NCBI RefSeq assembly: GCF_002214385.1
Contig: NZ_CP014855.1
Location: 744,001 to 808,000 of the forward strand
DNA: 64,000 nucleotides
Direction of reading: 5' to 3'
From: Thermococcus gorgonarius
GTDB taxonomy: Archaea; Methanobacteriota_B; Thermococci; Thermococcales; Thermococcaceae
A program made the translations under genes and the position numbers. This document shows positions 9,752 through 18,947 of this stretch, in pieces. The notes under the pieces were generated by a model. It was not told where the DNA came from, did not search any database, and saw only the letters and a program-made list of their open reading frames with translations. Each line of letters opens with the position of its first letter. Position 1 is the stretch's first letter.

Positions 9752-10063
9752 GTGTCGAAATTGGTCATCGTTGAGTTCGCGATTGTTCCTTTGGGCGAGA
9801 GGAGTCTGAGCCGGTACGTTGCAGAAGTAGTAAAGCTTTTAGAGAGGAAGGGTGTTAAATATCAACTGACACCCATGTCAACGATAATTGAGGTTCCAAC
9901 GGTTGGGGATGCATTCGAGATAATAAAAGAGGCGCACGAGCTGATGTTTACGCTGGGAGCACAGAGGGTATCAACAACTATACGGATTGACGACAGGCGG
10001 GACAGACCAGTCCGGATGGAGGACAAAGTTAGGTCGGTAATGGAGAAGGTTCACGGGGGGTAG
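9752..10063 (+). CDS. MTH1187-family thiamine-binding-type protein (DUF77)
   Basis: This 103-residue protein has the compact ferredoxin-like fold sequence of the MTH1187/YkoF family, including the early EFAIVPLG and PMSTIIEVP (about residues 41-49). Family members bind thiamine or its hydroxymethylpyrimidine part, but a biochemical role here is not established. The start is GTG with no ribosome site, consistent with a leaderless message. Its stop overlaps the region where the DUF373 gene starts, so the two are probably co-transcribed. Confidence 0.82.
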   Translation: MSKLVIVEFAIVPLGERSLSRYVAEVVKLLERKGVKYQLTPMSTIIEVPTVGDAFEIIKEAHELMFTLGAQRVSTTIRIDDRRDRPVRMEDKVRSVMEKVHGG

Positions 10064-10065
10064 TG

Positions 10066-11229
10066 ATGAAGGTTCTTGTGCTGGCCATCGATAGGGATGA
10101 TGACTTCGGTAAGAAGGCCGGTGTTAAGGGACCGGTTATTGGAAAGGGTAAATGTATAGACGCCGCCCTAAAGCTGAGCCTTGCTGACCCCGAAGACAGC
10201 GATGCGAACGTTGTCTATGCCGCCGTCAAGCTCTACGATGAGCTCAAGAAGAGCGGTGAGTTCGAAGACGTTGAGGTTGCCCTGATAACTGGTCATCCAG
10301 AAGTTGGGGTTAAAAGTGATCTAGAGCTTGCCAGGCAGCTTGACGAGGTTTTGAAAAAGTTTCCGGCCGATGGTGTCATACCCGTGACCGACGGAGCCGA
10401 GGACGAGCAGGTGTTCCCGATTTTATCCTCCCGGTTACCCATTGTGAGCTCCAAGAGGGTGGTTGTCAAACAGAACGAGACGATTGAGACTACCTATTAC
10501 GTTATCTACCGCTACATCAAGGAGATTCTAAGCGACCCCGAGGCTTCAAAGGTCTTCCTTGGAATTCCCGGCCTGATCTTCCTCCTCTACGGTGTGGGGA
10601 AGCTCCTTTCTGTCAGCTATCCCCAGAGCATGAACATAATATCAAACATCGTTGCTGGCGTCATCCTCCTCTTCATAGGAGGCTACGCCTTTACCAAGGG
10701 CTTTAGGATTCAGATCTTCAGGGCCCTAGTCAATGAGTTTATTCAGGTAATCTTTGGTGTTTCAGGCCTCTTAATAATCATAGCCGGAATGATAAACGCC
10801 TACGTGAATATAGACTCCTACGCAATCGAGTTGCTCGGCAAAGTTCCCGAACCGGGCCTCATAAAGCTGATCCTGTACATCCACTCGATCAATACCACCA
10901 TCATCATTGGCATAGCCGTTGTCCTTGTTGGCCGTATTGTTCAGGCCTACTTGAAAAAAGACCCCCACATATGGTACAACATTGCCGGGCTGCTGATATT
11001 GCCAACGTTCTGGATAATAGTGGACGTTACGAGCCGCTACGCTCTCTCCGTGATAAACTTCCACTCCCTCGCAACTGTCATTGAGATCTCGGCGGCGTTT
11101 GTGGACGTTATCTTCAGCGTGATGATCTCAACGTTTATTAGGAGGTATTCTATCCGCTGGGCGAATGGTGATGAGATTGAAACTGGAGCAGGCGATCAAG
11201 AGGTACGAATTGCTCAGGAAGCAACGTGA
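10066..11229 (+). CDS. DUF373 membrane protein
   Basis: A 387-residue DUF373 protein. The N-terminal half (to about 145) is soluble, beginning KVLVLAIDRDDDFG and containing VIPVTDGAEDEQVFPI. The C-terminal half has about six hydrophobic segments (for example FLGIPGLIFLLYGVGKLL near 165, and segments near 195, 225, 280, 305, 345). The family function is unknown. The ATG at 10066 follows the previous stop by 2 bp (an in-frame GTG at 10063 overlaps it). It overlaps the downstream coiled-coil gene by 65 bp. Confidence 0.85.
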   Translation: MKVLVLAIDRDDDFGKKAGVKGPVIGKGKCIDAALKLSLADPEDSDANVVYAAVKLYDELKKSGEFEDVEVALITGHPEVGVKSDLELARQLDEVLKKFPADGVIPVTDGAEDEQVFPILSSRLPIVSSKRVVVKQNETIETTYYVIYRYIKEILSDPEASKVFLGIPGLIFLLYGVGKLLSVSYPQSMNIISNIVAGVILLFIGGYAFTKGFRIQIFRALVNEFIQVIFGVSGLLIIIAGMINAYVNIDSYAIELLGKVPEPGLIKLILYIHSINTTIIIGIAVVLVGRIVQAYLKKDPHIWYNIAGLLILPTFWIIVDVTSRYALSVINFHSLATVIEISAAFVDVIFSVMISTFIRRYSIRWANGDEIETGAGDQEVRIAQEAT

Positions 11230-12226
11230 AGCCGAGCTTGAGAGGTTGAGAAGTGAATACCTTGACCGGGTGCGTGAAATAATCGGTGAGATCCTACGCA
11301 TCCTGGATGGGCTTGAGAAAAAAGAGCCGCCAAAGGACGTTGACTCCCACCTGCTCAGGGTGGCCCTCAGGGAGAGGGACGCCTACGTATCAACCCTTAG
11401 GCGGATCCTTGGCGGCATTACAGCTATGGACGAGCTTGAACGAAAGCTGGGGGAGATCTCCAAACTCCATGTTGGGCACGGGAGATACCTGATAGTCCTC
11501 TTCAAGAAGGACGTCTACCGCGTTAACGGTCTCTTAAAGGAGCTCGGGGAAATCTATGGAGAATACTCCCTGAAAATCCGGGAGAAAGGGCTTCCGGATC
11601 TTGACGTTGCCAGGCTCATCGCGGAAATGGAGGAGGTCAGGAAGGAGATCTCCAGTATGGAACAGAGACTCGACGAGCTCTCTCGGTTGAGGGAAGAGCT
11701 TGAGGGTGGGAGATCCTCTGAATCTCCAGAACTGGAAGGGCTAGTTGGGGAAAAGAACGCCCTTGAGGTGAGGCTGAGAACCCTCCAGACCGAGGTACGA
11801 TCAAAGGCCTCAAAGCTTCAGAAACCCCTGAAAAGGATGCGCATTCCGGAAGCTGCCCCATTCATCAAGGACACCTCCCACGTCCTCCAGAAGCCGGAGG
11901 AGTTCCTGGAACTGGTCAGAAGGGTTTATCTCTCTCTTGATAAGAAGGCGAAGAAAGCCGCGGACTGGCTGCTCCAGAACCTTCTCAGCAAGGTTCAAGA
12001 GATAACGGAAATCGAAAAACAGATCGGCCTCATTACCTCCCAGGTCGAATCGGCTAGGGGATCTATGAAAGCCAGTGAGGAATCACTCAAGACGACTGAG
12101 GAGGAGATTAAAAGGATTGAGTATGAGCTCCGGAAACTCCGCAACCGCCTTTCCTCGATCGAGGATGAACTGGAAAGGGAAGTTCTGGTTCTTGAGAGGA
12201 TCTTAGGTGAGAAAATCGAGCGGTAG
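11165..12226 (+). CDS. Coiled-coil protein of unknown function
   Basis: A 353-residue, highly charged protein dominated by heptad-like helices (for example ERLRSEYLDRVREIIGEI near 24 and the C-terminal third with ESLKTTEEEIKRIEYEL). No signal peptide or membrane segment is seen. It overlaps the DUF373 gene by 65 bp, a sign of tight co-translation. Starts at 11165, 11168 and 11171 are all in frame and I cannot decide between them. SMC-like or tethering roles would be guesses; I do not recognise the family. Confidence 0.75.
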   Translation: MVMRLKLEQAIKRYELLRKQREAELERLRSEYLDRVREIIGEILRILDGLEKKEPPKDVDSHLLRVALRERDAYVSTLRRILGGITAMDELERKLGEISKLHVGHGRYLIVLFKKDVYRVNGLLKELGEIYGEYSLKIREKGLPDLDVARLIAEMEEVRKEISSMEQRLDELSRLREELEGGRSSESPELEGLVGEKNALEVRLRTLQTEVRSKASKLQKPLKRMRIPEAAPFIKDTSHVLQKPEEFLELVRRVYLSLDKKAKKAADWLLQNLLSKVQEITEIEKQIGLITSQVESARGSMKASEESLKTTEEEIKRIEYELRKLRNRLSSIEDELEREVLVLERILGEKIER

Positions 12227-12267
12227 GCTTATAAGTTAGGCCTCCCTAATTCTTTTGGGTGGTGAGC

Positions 12268-13113
12268 ATGTTTAAGGTTGATAGACTGCGCTTCGGAACG
12301 GCCGGGATCCCGCTCTCAACGCCGAAGCGCTCAACCATAGACGGTATAATCCACGTTAGAAACCTCGGTTTAGATGCCATGGAGCTCGAGTTCGTCCGCG
12401 GAGTCAACCTCAGTCCGGAATTGGCTAAGAAGATAAAGTACGTTGCCAAGAAGCACGATGTCCTTCTAACCGCTCACGCCCCCTACTACATCAACCTCAA
12501 CGCGAGCGAGAAGGCAAAGGTCGAGGCCAGCAAGAGGAGGATTATCCAGAGTGCCGAAAGACTTCATCAAGCCGGTGGTTGGAGCGTTGTCTTCCACGCT
12601 GGCTACTACCTCAAACAACCCCCCGAGAGCGTCTACCAGAGGATCTTAGAGGCCCTGAAGGACGTTCAGAAAGAGCTCATGGACAAAGGCATTAAGGTCT
12701 GGATAAGGCCCGAGCTGACGGGAAAGCCGACCCAGTTCGGCGACCTGAAGGAGATTGTCAAGCTGAGCGAGGAGCTTGAGATGGTTCTCCCGACGATAGA
12801 CTTCGCACATGCACACGCGAGGAACAGGGGGGAGTGCAACTCGACCGAAGAATGGCGCGAGATGCTGGCCTTCATTGAGGAGAGGCTCGGCAGGGAAGCC
12901 CTCGACAATATGCACATACACATGTCGGGCATAGAGTACACCGACAAGGGCGAGAGGAGACACCTCAACCTCCAGGAGAGCGACATGAAGTGGGAAGACC
13001 TGCTCCGCGTTCTCAAGGAGTTCAAGGTCAAGGGAGTTGTCATAAGCGAGAGTCCAAACATAGAGGGCGATGCACTCCTGATGAAGAAGAAATACGAGGA
13101 GATAGAGGCCTGA
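12268..13113 (+). CDS. nfo: Endonuclease IV (AP endonuclease family 2)
   Basis: A 281-residue TIM-barrel protein of the endonuclease IV type, which cuts DNA 5' of abasic sites in base excision repair. Zinc-ligand motifs are present: LLTAHAPYYINL (about 67-78), VVFHAGYY (about 109-116), IRPELTG, TIDFAHAHAR and the late HIHMSGIEY. The ATG at 12268 has GGTGGTGA upstream; an earlier GTG at 12259 lies within that ribosome site and is rejected. The gene converges with the radical SAM gene with a 4-bp gap. Confidence 0.87.
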   Translation: MFKVDRLRFGTAGIPLSTPKRSTIDGIIHVRNLGLDAMELEFVRGVNLSPELAKKIKYVAKKHDVLLTAHAPYYINLNASEKAKVEASKRRIIQSAERLHQAGGWSVVFHAGYYLKQPPESVYQRILEALKDVQKELMDKGIKVWIRPELTGKPTQFGDLKEIVKLSEELEMVLPTIDFAHAHARNRGECNSTEEWREMLAFIEERLGREALDNMHIHMSGIEYTDKGERRHLNLQESDMKWEDLLRVLKEFKVKGVVISESPNIEGDALLMKKKYEEIEA

Positions 13114-13117
13114 ACCT

Positions 13118-14728
13118 TTAGTAGGCCTCCGCGAGGGCAGGCTTGGAATACCACCTGTGTTCATCAACCTCGATCCTCAGGCCTTCCAGCGGCTCCAGCC
13201 TCTTGACCTCGTAGCCTTTGCTTTTGCCCCACTTCTCGATCTGCCTTATGACGATCCTCGTCCCCAGTCTGGCCAGGGGGTAGAACGGTATCAGGAACGG
13301 GTTGTTCTTCATAACCGCCGGCAGTCCCCCCGTAACTTCCCGCATCATGTGCTTCCAGGCGTAGTACAGGTGGAGGAACTGGCCGTAGGTGATCATGTCG
13401 TCGATTTTGTAGAACTCCTGGTCCTTGAGGAGGCCCATGGGCACGAACGCCAGGGGCGTGACCGTGAAGTGCGCCCTGTTGCCGAGCTTTTCCTCGAGTT
13501 CCTTCTCCATCGTAATTATGAGGCGGGCCGTCATTATCTCGTATTCATCGGTATCACCGGGGAGGCCGAGGATTGTGGTGTAAGCCGGGAACCAGTAGTT
13601 CTTGTTGAAGACGTAGGTTCCGTTGAGCAGAACCCAGGGCCACTCTTCGGGCGAGAAGGGCTTCATCTTGTTGTTCATGTATTTGCCTATCAGCTCGGGC
13701 GAGGCTGTCTCGAAGCCCACCTGTATGCCCACCCAGTGGTCCGGCCCGGCATCGACTATCTCGGATATCCGCTCTATCATTCCCGGAACCGCCAGGGCCC
13801 CTGCCACCGCGCCGTGGGTCGGGTTCACGTTCCCCGTGTACCTCCTCGCGACCTCAAAGAGCTCCACAACGGCCTCTGCGTTGGGGTAGAAGTTCTTCCT
13901 GTCCTCCACCCGGTAGAGGAATATGTCCTCGCTGTGTAGCCAGGCGTGGTCTATTCCAGCGTTGACATTGAACCTTATTTCCTCCTCAATCTTCTCGATG
14001 GGTATATAGCGGGCCACCCTCAGGTTGGGCTCGCAGAAGCGGCACCCCCTGCCGCAGCCCCTCATTACCTCGACAAGCCCCTTGTAGGACGGGGCTACTA
14101 TCGTTGGTATCTGCTCCACCCTCGGCCATCCCCTCACGAATACCGTCTCGTCGGCACTTCCGCTCTCTATGTCCCTGAAGATTTCGCCCGCTACGTGGTC
14201 AACTTCGCCCATCACAACGTGGTCTATTCTGAGTTTCTCCCGCTCTTCCCTTCTAAATTCGAGCTGCCATGCACCGGGTCCGCCAACGACAAACTTGAAC
14301 TTCAGCCCCTTCGACTCTCGAACCCGGTTTATCCTGTTGATCAGCTCCCTGAACTTGACGCTCGTGTAGTTCCTCCACTGGCCGCCCTTCGTGAACATCA
14401 TGCTGACAGGCCCGAGGCCGAGGGGGTCCATCTCGTAAAGGGCAACTATAGTGGTTTTCTCGTCAATAAACCGCTCCACAGCCCGCGGGTGGGCTACCAC
14501 GACTTCATTCCGGTTGAATCCGTCTCTCAGTAGTGCCGCTTCAACTTTCCTCAGTCCGTAAGGGGCCTGACTGAGAACGCCGTTCTCATCCGGCAGCTGG
14601 GTGTCGAAGAAGCGAAAGACCCACTTTGGCAGTTTATCGTAGGGCGCACAGCCCAGAAAATCGAGCAACGGCACGTCATGGTACGTGCTCGTCAGGGTCT
14701 CGTCCGTCGTCAGGACGATGCGGGCCAT
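13118..14728 (-). CDS. B12-binding-type radical SAM protein
   Basis: A 536-residue radical SAM enzyme. The iron-sulphur motif is CGRGCRFC (CxxxCxxC) near residue 226. The N-terminal 190 residues look like the cobalamin-binding-type Rossmann domain seen in this subfamily (VGGPGAWQLEF; VMGEVDHVAGEIF). The usual cobalamin DxHxxG motif is not obvious, so B12 use is doubtful. The family is widespread in Thermococcales with no assigned substrate. The ATG has GAGGTGAT 5 nt upstream, and a TATA-type box is at 14760-14771. Confidence 0.82.
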   Translation of the reverse strand: MARIVLTTDETLTSTYHDVPLLDFLGCAPYDKLPKWVFRFFDTQLPDENGVLSQAPYGLRKVEAALLRDGFNRNEVVVAHPRAVERFIDEKTTIVALYEMDPLGLGPVSMMFTKGGQWRNYTSVKFRELINRINRVRESKGLKFKFVVGGPGAWQLEFRREEREKLRIDHVVMGEVDHVAGEIFRDIESGSADETVFVRGWPRVEQIPTIVAPSYKGLVEVMRGCGRGCRFCEPNLRVARYIPIEKIEEEIRFNVNAGIDHAWLHSEDIFLYRVEDRKNFYPNAEAVVELFEVARRYTGNVNPTHGAVAGALAVPGMIERISEIVDAGPDHWVGIQVGFETASPELIGKYMNNKMKPFSPEEWPWVLLNGTYVFNKNYWFPAYTTILGLPGDTDEYEIMTARLIITMEKELEEKLGNRAHFTVTPLAFVPMGLLKDQEFYKIDDMITYGQFLHLYYAWKHMMREVTGGLPAVMKNNPFLIPFYPLARLGTRIVIRQIEKWGKSKGYEVKRLEPLEGLRIEVDEHRWYSKPALAEAY

Positions 14729-14759
14729 TTTATCACCTCATGGGTATGAAGAAAATCTT

Positions 14760-14771
14760 GCATATATATGC
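14760..14771 (-). promoter_or_regulatory. TATA box of the radical SAM gene
   Basis: GCATATATATGC is a perfect 12-bp palindrome that contains TATATA about 37 bp upstream of the ATG at 14728. A transcript would begin near 14740, leaving room for the GAGGTGAT ribosome site. The rest of the 130-bp spacer to 14858 is A/T-rich with no further signal that I can support. Confidence 0.45.
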
Positions 14772-14858
14772 GTTTCGGATTTCTCTAAAGTGGATTGATA
14801 AAACTAAAAACATTCCAAGTTAACACTAAAAACCATGGTAAAAAAGAGTCGAACGAGC

Positions 14859-15902
14859 CTACGCACGCTCAATCATCCCGTGCTTCTCCAGAATTTCAAG
14901 AACCTTCTCCATGGGCAGCGCATATCTTACGTGTCCGTTGCCTTCAACTGTTTTCGCCTGCAGGAGAGCGTTGATTATCGCCTCTTCCGTTGCCTCGGCG
15001 GTAGCTCTGAAGAGCCTGCTGAGGGAGTTATCGGGCAGGAAACTCACGAATTCGGGTTCCTTCCCCATTGGAACCGTCTGGGCTGTAGAGAAAGCTAGAA
15101 CAACGTCGCCGCTTCCGTGGTAGGCGTAGCCTCCTGTTCTCGCCAACCCCACAACGGCCCTCTTTGCGAGTCTCTTCAACTGCCTCGCCGTAAGAGGAGC
15201 GTCTGTGGCAACTACCATAGAAATGCTGCCCTTTCCAGATGTACCTCTCCCGGGGTAGTCCTTCAGGTAGAGCCCAACCGGGACGCCGGCGATAGTCAAG
15301 TCCTCTCTCCTCCCGAAGTTCGCCAGGACGAGGGAAGCTACCGTGTATTCTTCGCCACCGATTTCAACGACCCTTGATGATGAGCCGATTCCACCCTTGA
15401 ACTCGAAGGCGCTCATTCCGGTTCCTGCTCCAACGGAACCCTCCTCGAAGTCGAGTTTGGCGCTCTTAACGGCCTCGAAGTAGTGCTCCTCACGAACGGC
15501 CATCCTCCGAATGTCGTTCAGGTAGGAGTCGTTGCACTCCATGACAACGGGCGAGACGCTCCTTAAATCGGAATTTAGCTCGATCATGTGTCTAACCATC
15601 GCGCTCGCAACAGTATAGACACTCAGCGTATTGGTTAGGGCAATGGGCGTCTCGATGTAGCCGAGCTCATCGACCTGAACGAAGCCTATCGGTTTGGAAA
15701 AGCCGTTCATGACGAAGGTGGAGGCAAAAAGCCTCTCTCGATAGGGGTTTTTCACGGGTGGTAAAAGAACTGTAACGCCGGTTCTGATGTTCTCGCCTTC
15801 GATGAGGGTTGTGTGACCGACCCTGATGCCCAGGTCCGCTATGGAGTTCCTCTTTCCGTGCTCGTGGAGGCCAATTCTTATTCCCAGCTCTGGGGCCTTC
15901 AT
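14859..15902 (-). CDS. P1/DmpA-family aminopeptidase
   Basis: A 347-residue S58 (P1, DmpA) peptidase, an Ntn-type hydrolase that cleaves itself before a serine or threonine and removes N-terminal residues from peptides. Recognisable parts are SIADLGIRVGHTT near 19, the glycine-rich EGSVGAGTGMSAFEFKGGIG near 168, with the likely self-cleavage site further on near GGIGSSSR, and the C-terminal VVLAFSTAQT. The ATG at 15902 is chosen because a TATA box (about 15935-15945 on this strand) would start the message near 15913. An upstream in-frame extension to 15998 would run through that promoter. Confidence 0.85.
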   Translation of the reverse strand: MKAPELGIRIGLHEHGKRNSIADLGIRVGHTTLIEGENIRTGVTVLLPPVKNPYRERLFASTFVMNGFSKPIGFVQVDELGYIETPIALTNTLSVYTVASAMVRHMIELNSDLRSVSPVVMECNDSYLNDIRRMAVREEHYFEAVKSAKLDFEEGSVGAGTGMSAFEFKGGIGSSSRVVEIGGEEYTVASLVLANFGRREDLTIAGVPVGLYLKDYPGRGTSGKGSISMVVATDAPLTARQLKRLAKRAVVGLARTGGYAYHGSGDVVLAFSTAQTVPMGKEPEFVSFLPDNSLSRLFRATAEATEEAIINALLQAKTVEGNGHVRYALPMEKVLEILEKHGMIERA

Positions 15903-16041
15903 GGTGATCCCCAGCCTTCGTTGAAAAAGGAACCTTTTAAGACTAGCTTTAAAAATCAAGCCGGAAAAATAGGATGGGCAATGAGGACTAGCAAGCAAAC
16001 TGAGAGCTCACGGATGATGACGTGAACACCCTCCGAGCCCA

Positions 16042-16761
16042 TCAATACATTCTTCTGAGCGATCTGACCGAGAGGAGCATGAAGAGCAGCGTCATGAAGA
16101 GGAGCAACGGCAGCGAATAGAGTGGGGCTATAACGTCATAGTAGCCGAGGAGCGAATACCTAAGGGCATCGACGGAGTACGTCATCGGCGTTATCAAACC
16201 TATCGCCATGAACCACTTCGGAAAGAGCGTAAGCGAGGCTATGGCACCGCTTGTGAACATCATCGGCAGCCTTATCACGTTGAGCCAGGTCATCACGTTT
16301 ATCGGGTTCTCGACGACGAGCGAGATGTAGACACCGAGGGCAGAGAAGGCGAGGTTGGCCAGGAGGATTCCGAGCAACGTCAGCGGCCAGTTCCAGACGG
16401 AGTAGACCATGAAGTACCTGACGAGGGTCAGAGTTATCGCGCTCACCATGAGGCCGAAGAGGGCTCCGACTAAAACCTTGGCAAGGATTATTTCACCGTA
16501 GCTTATTGGGGCCAGCAGAAGCCTCTCAAAGGTCTTTAACCTCCTCTCGAAGATGAGTGAGGATGCCACGAACGACGTCGTTGCGAAGAGGGCCGAGATG
16601 CTGACGAGACCCGGGGCAAGGTGGTCGATGTCGCCGAAGCGGACTATGAAAGCTAAGCTGAACACTATCGGGAACACTAGGCCCCAGCTTATCGAGCCGG
16701 GCTTGAACATGTACTCCTTGAGCTCCTTGGCGATTATTGGGACTACCTTCACAGCGGACAC
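16042..16761 (-). CDS. ABC-2 type transporter permease
   Basis: A 239-residue membrane protein with about six hydrophobic helices in the ABC-2 arrangement (for example LVFPIVFSLAFIVRF near 29, LVGALFGLMVSAITLTLV near 91). A conserved patch of the family, RLPMMFTSGAIASL near 163, is present. It overlaps the ATP-binding subunit gene by 13 bp and would form the exporter channel. The substrate is unknown; family members export drugs, lipids or polysaccharides. Confidence 0.88.
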   Translation of the reverse strand: MSAVKVVPIIAKELKEYMFKPGSISWGLVFPIVFSLAFIVRFGDIDHLAPGLVSISALFATTSFVASSLIFERRLKTFERLLLAPISYGEIILAKVLVGALFGLMVSAITLTLVRYFMVYSVWNWPLTLLGILLANLAFSALGVYISLVVENPINVMTWLNVIRLPMMFTSGAIASLTLFPKWFMAIGLITPMTYSVDALRYSLLGYYDVIAPLYSLPLLLFMTLLFMLLSVRSLRRMY

Positions 16762-17690
16762 CCCCCACAGGCGCAGGGCTTCTCGCGATCTTCATTGTTG
16801 TCTGTAAGCTGGAGGAAGACTTCCTCTATGCTCGGAAGCTCGGTAGAGAGGTGCAGGATCCTGAAGCCGAGCTCCCTCTTGAGTTCCCAGAACTCCTCCA
16901 GAAAAGCGTCCGGGTCTTCAACGGTCACCACGAGCGTCTCTCCGTCGGGCTTCGGCGAGTATGGCTCGAGGAAGCGGAGAAACCGGTTGCTCAGAGGTTC
17001 AACGCGGAAGCGCACCTTAATGCCCTTTCCGACGAGCTTCCTCAGCTCGCTGCGCTTCCCAACAGCCACGATTTTTCCCCTGTTTATTATGGCTATCCTA
17101 TGAGGCAGCGTTTCCGCCTCGGTCATGTTGTGGGTTGTGAGGAATATCGTTTTTCCTTCCTTGTTGAGGAGTTGGATCATATTTCTGACGAGGTTAGCCG
17201 ACTGGACGTCTAAAGCCACCGTCGGCTCATCGAGGAAGAGAACCGGCGGCTCGTGGATTAATGCCGCCACAATGGTGGCCCTCCGCTTGTAGCCCGAGCT
17301 GAGCTTTCCGAACTTCCTCTTCGCCGGGAGGTTGAAGTCCTTTATCAGCCTTGAAACGTTCTCCATAGGAGCGTCGTAGAGTTTGGCCAAGAAGCGGAGG
17401 TTCTCCTCGACGGTCAGCTCGTCGTAGAGGTTCGAGACATCCTGGACGACGCCGATGGTTTTCTTAACGGCCTTCTTCTCCTTCTTCACGTCGTATCCGT
17501 TGACGTAGGCCTCCCCGCTGGTTATCGATGTGAGTGTTGAGAGCATCCTGACGGTTGTCGTCTTCCCGGCGCCGTTCGGCCCGAGAAAGCCGAATATCTC
17601 CCCCTGCTTTACTTCGAAGCTTATCCCATCGACTGCCGTGAAGTCCCCGTAGCGCTTGGTGAGGTTCTTTGCTTCTATTACAACATTCAC
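16749..17690 (-). CDS. ABC transporter ATP-binding protein
   Basis: A 313-residue ATPase of the drug/antibiotic export type. Walker A is GPNGAGKTT near 39, the signature LSSGYKRRA near 136, and Walker B PVLFLDEPTVALD near 157. The C-terminal regulatory region ends in an unusual cysteine-rich tail, CACGGCPL, within the last eight residues. The gene overlaps the permease (13 bp) and the beta-propeller gene (4 bp), so the three form one unit. The substrate is unknown. Confidence 0.9.
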   Translation of the reverse strand: MNVVIEAKNLTKRYGDFTAVDGISFEVKQGEIFGFLGPNGAGKTTTVRMLSTLTSITSGEAYVNGYDVKKEKKAVKKTIGVVQDVSNLYDELTVEENLRFLAKLYDAPMENVSRLIKDFNLPAKRKFGKLSSGYKRRATIVAALIHEPPVLFLDEPTVALDVQSANLVRNMIQLLNKEGKTIFLTTHNMTEAETLPHRIAIINRGKIVAVGKRSELRKLVGKGIKVRFRVEPLSNRFLRFLEPYSPKPDGETLVVTVEDPDAFLEEFWELKRELGFRILHLSTELPSIEEVFLQLTDNNEDREKPCACGGCPL

Positions 17691-18847
17691 TCTCTCATCT
17701 CCCTCCAGGCGAAGAGACCCGCTATCAGGACGGCGAGTATTATTCCTCCAGCAACGAGCGGGTTTCCAAGGCCCCTCTTGCCGGTTTTTTCCGTCGTGGT
17801 TTCAACCGGGTTGGAAGTTCCACCGAGAATCGCAAAGTCGACCGTGCCTTCACACATCTCCTTTCCGTGAACCCTATGAGTCACAGCTAAATAGCGGGCG
17901 TCCTTTGAAATGGCCACCCGCTCAACGGTCTCGTTGGGATAATAGTCCCAGAGGACGTTCCCGTCGGGCCCTATGAAGAGGGCATCGTCACCACCGGCCA
18001 CGATGGTGTAGCCCCTCGCCGTGTCCACATCAAAGGCCTCTAGGAAGAAGGGGACGGAGTAAACCTCGTTCCCGTTTTTGTCGAGGAGCACTATCCTATC
18101 GAGCGCACCTGCAACGGCAACGTTCTCACCGTCGAAGCCGATCTTCATAACCTTTCCGTCGAAGTGCTTTCCCCAGAGCTCGTTCCCGCTCCAGTCGAGG
18201 GCCACAACCTCGCTCCACGACTCGTCGCTGGAGAGTATGAGGGCAACTATCATGTCCTTTGATCCGTAGACATTCCTTACCTGGCCATCGAAGTGCTTTG
18301 AGAACAGCTCGGAGCCATCGAGACCAAGGGCCACGAGGTCGCCGTTATCGTTGCCCGCGAGGACCTTATCTCCAAAGAGATCGACGGTCCACACAAAAGC
18401 CCCCGTATCGTGCTTCCACTTCAGCTTCTGGTTCTCAAAGAAGTAAACGTTCCCATCGCCGCTTCCGGCAACGGCGTATCTGCCATCGGGCGAGATGTCA
18501 ACGGCCCACACGACGTCGCCGGTTTTGTACTCCGCGGTTAGTCCCTTTCCAGGCTCAAAGAACTGCACCCAGTTTCCGTCGGTTCCTATGATCAAGGTAT
18601 CGCTGTCACTCAGTGCCGCGGAGTAGGCGAACCCCCTAACGGGGGCACGGAGGAGTCTCTCGCCGTTTTTGTTCAGGATTATGGCATAGTAGCCGAAGCC
18701 CAAGCCAAGATCTCCGTTGTTATTGAAGGCAACGGAAAACACTATGCAGTCGTCGTGGTAGTGCCACGCCCAAGTGGGCTGAGCAGAAACGGGGATGAGT
18801 ACAGTGGCAAAGAGAAGCGCGAGTACAGCCGTGACTAACTTTTTCAT
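17687..18847 (-). CDS. Secreted, membrane-anchored beta-propeller protein
   Basis: A 386-residue protein with a signal peptide (MKKLVTAVLALLFATVLIPV), then repeated WD40/PQQ-like blades (for example DGRYAVAGSGDGNVYFFE near 130, and VLLDKNGNEVYSVPF near 256), a T-rich linker, and a C-terminal membrane segment ending in WREMRE. It should face the outside of the cell. Its stop overlaps the ABC ATPase start, so it is probably an accessory of that exporter. The ligand is unknown. Confidence 0.8.
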   Translation of the reverse strand: MKKLVTAVLALLFATVLIPVSAQPTWAWHYHDDCIVFSVAFNNNGDLGLGFGYYAIILNKNGERLLRAPVRGFAYSAALSDSDTLIIGTDGNWVQFFEPGKGLTAEYKTGDVVWAVDISPDGRYAVAGSGDGNVYFFENQKLKWKHDTGAFVWTVDLFGDKVLAGNDNGDLVALGLDGSELFSKHFDGQVRNVYGSKDMIVALILSSDESWSEVVALDWSGNELWGKHFDGKVMKIGFDGENVAVAGALDRIVLLDKNGNEVYSVPFFLEAFDVDTARGYTIVAGGDDALFIGPDGNVLWDYYPNETVERVAISKDARYLAVTHRVHGKEMCEGTVDFAILGGTSNPVETTTEKTGKRGLGNPLVAGGIILAVLIAGLFAWREMRE

Positions 18848-18853
18848 TCTATT

Positions 18854-18878
18854 ACACCAGGAAGGTACTACGTGGTGT
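18854..18878. promoter_or_regulatory. Inverted repeat upstream of the propeller-ABC operon
   Basis: ACACCA (18854-18859) and TGGTGT (18873-18878) form a 6-bp inverted repeat separated by 13 bp. It lies 7 bp upstream of the minus-strand ATG, after a likely TATA (AATAATTTAAG on the minus strand, near 18885-18895), so in the untranslated leader or at the transcript start. A bound repressor is possible; the divergent PadR regulator is the natural candidate, but its own promoter repeat has a different sequence. Confidence 0.3.
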
Positions 18879-18947
18879 CTCTTAAATTATTATCGGTTTG
18901 TGTGGGTTCTTGGGGGATAGTGTCCTGAAACAGTTTTTTAAGATAAC

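Noticed and set aside
13118-14728. Calling the radical SAM protein a certain cobalamin enzyme
   Set aside because: The N-terminal domain resembles the B12-binding fold, but the DxHxxG cobalamin-lower-ligand motif is not visible.
15978-16020. GCAATGA-N15-CTGA followed by ATGATGA, resembling C, D' and C' boxes
   Set aside because: No D box follows within a plausible distance, box C is off consensus, the region is the promoter spacer of the P1 peptidase, and no rRNA target was recognised.
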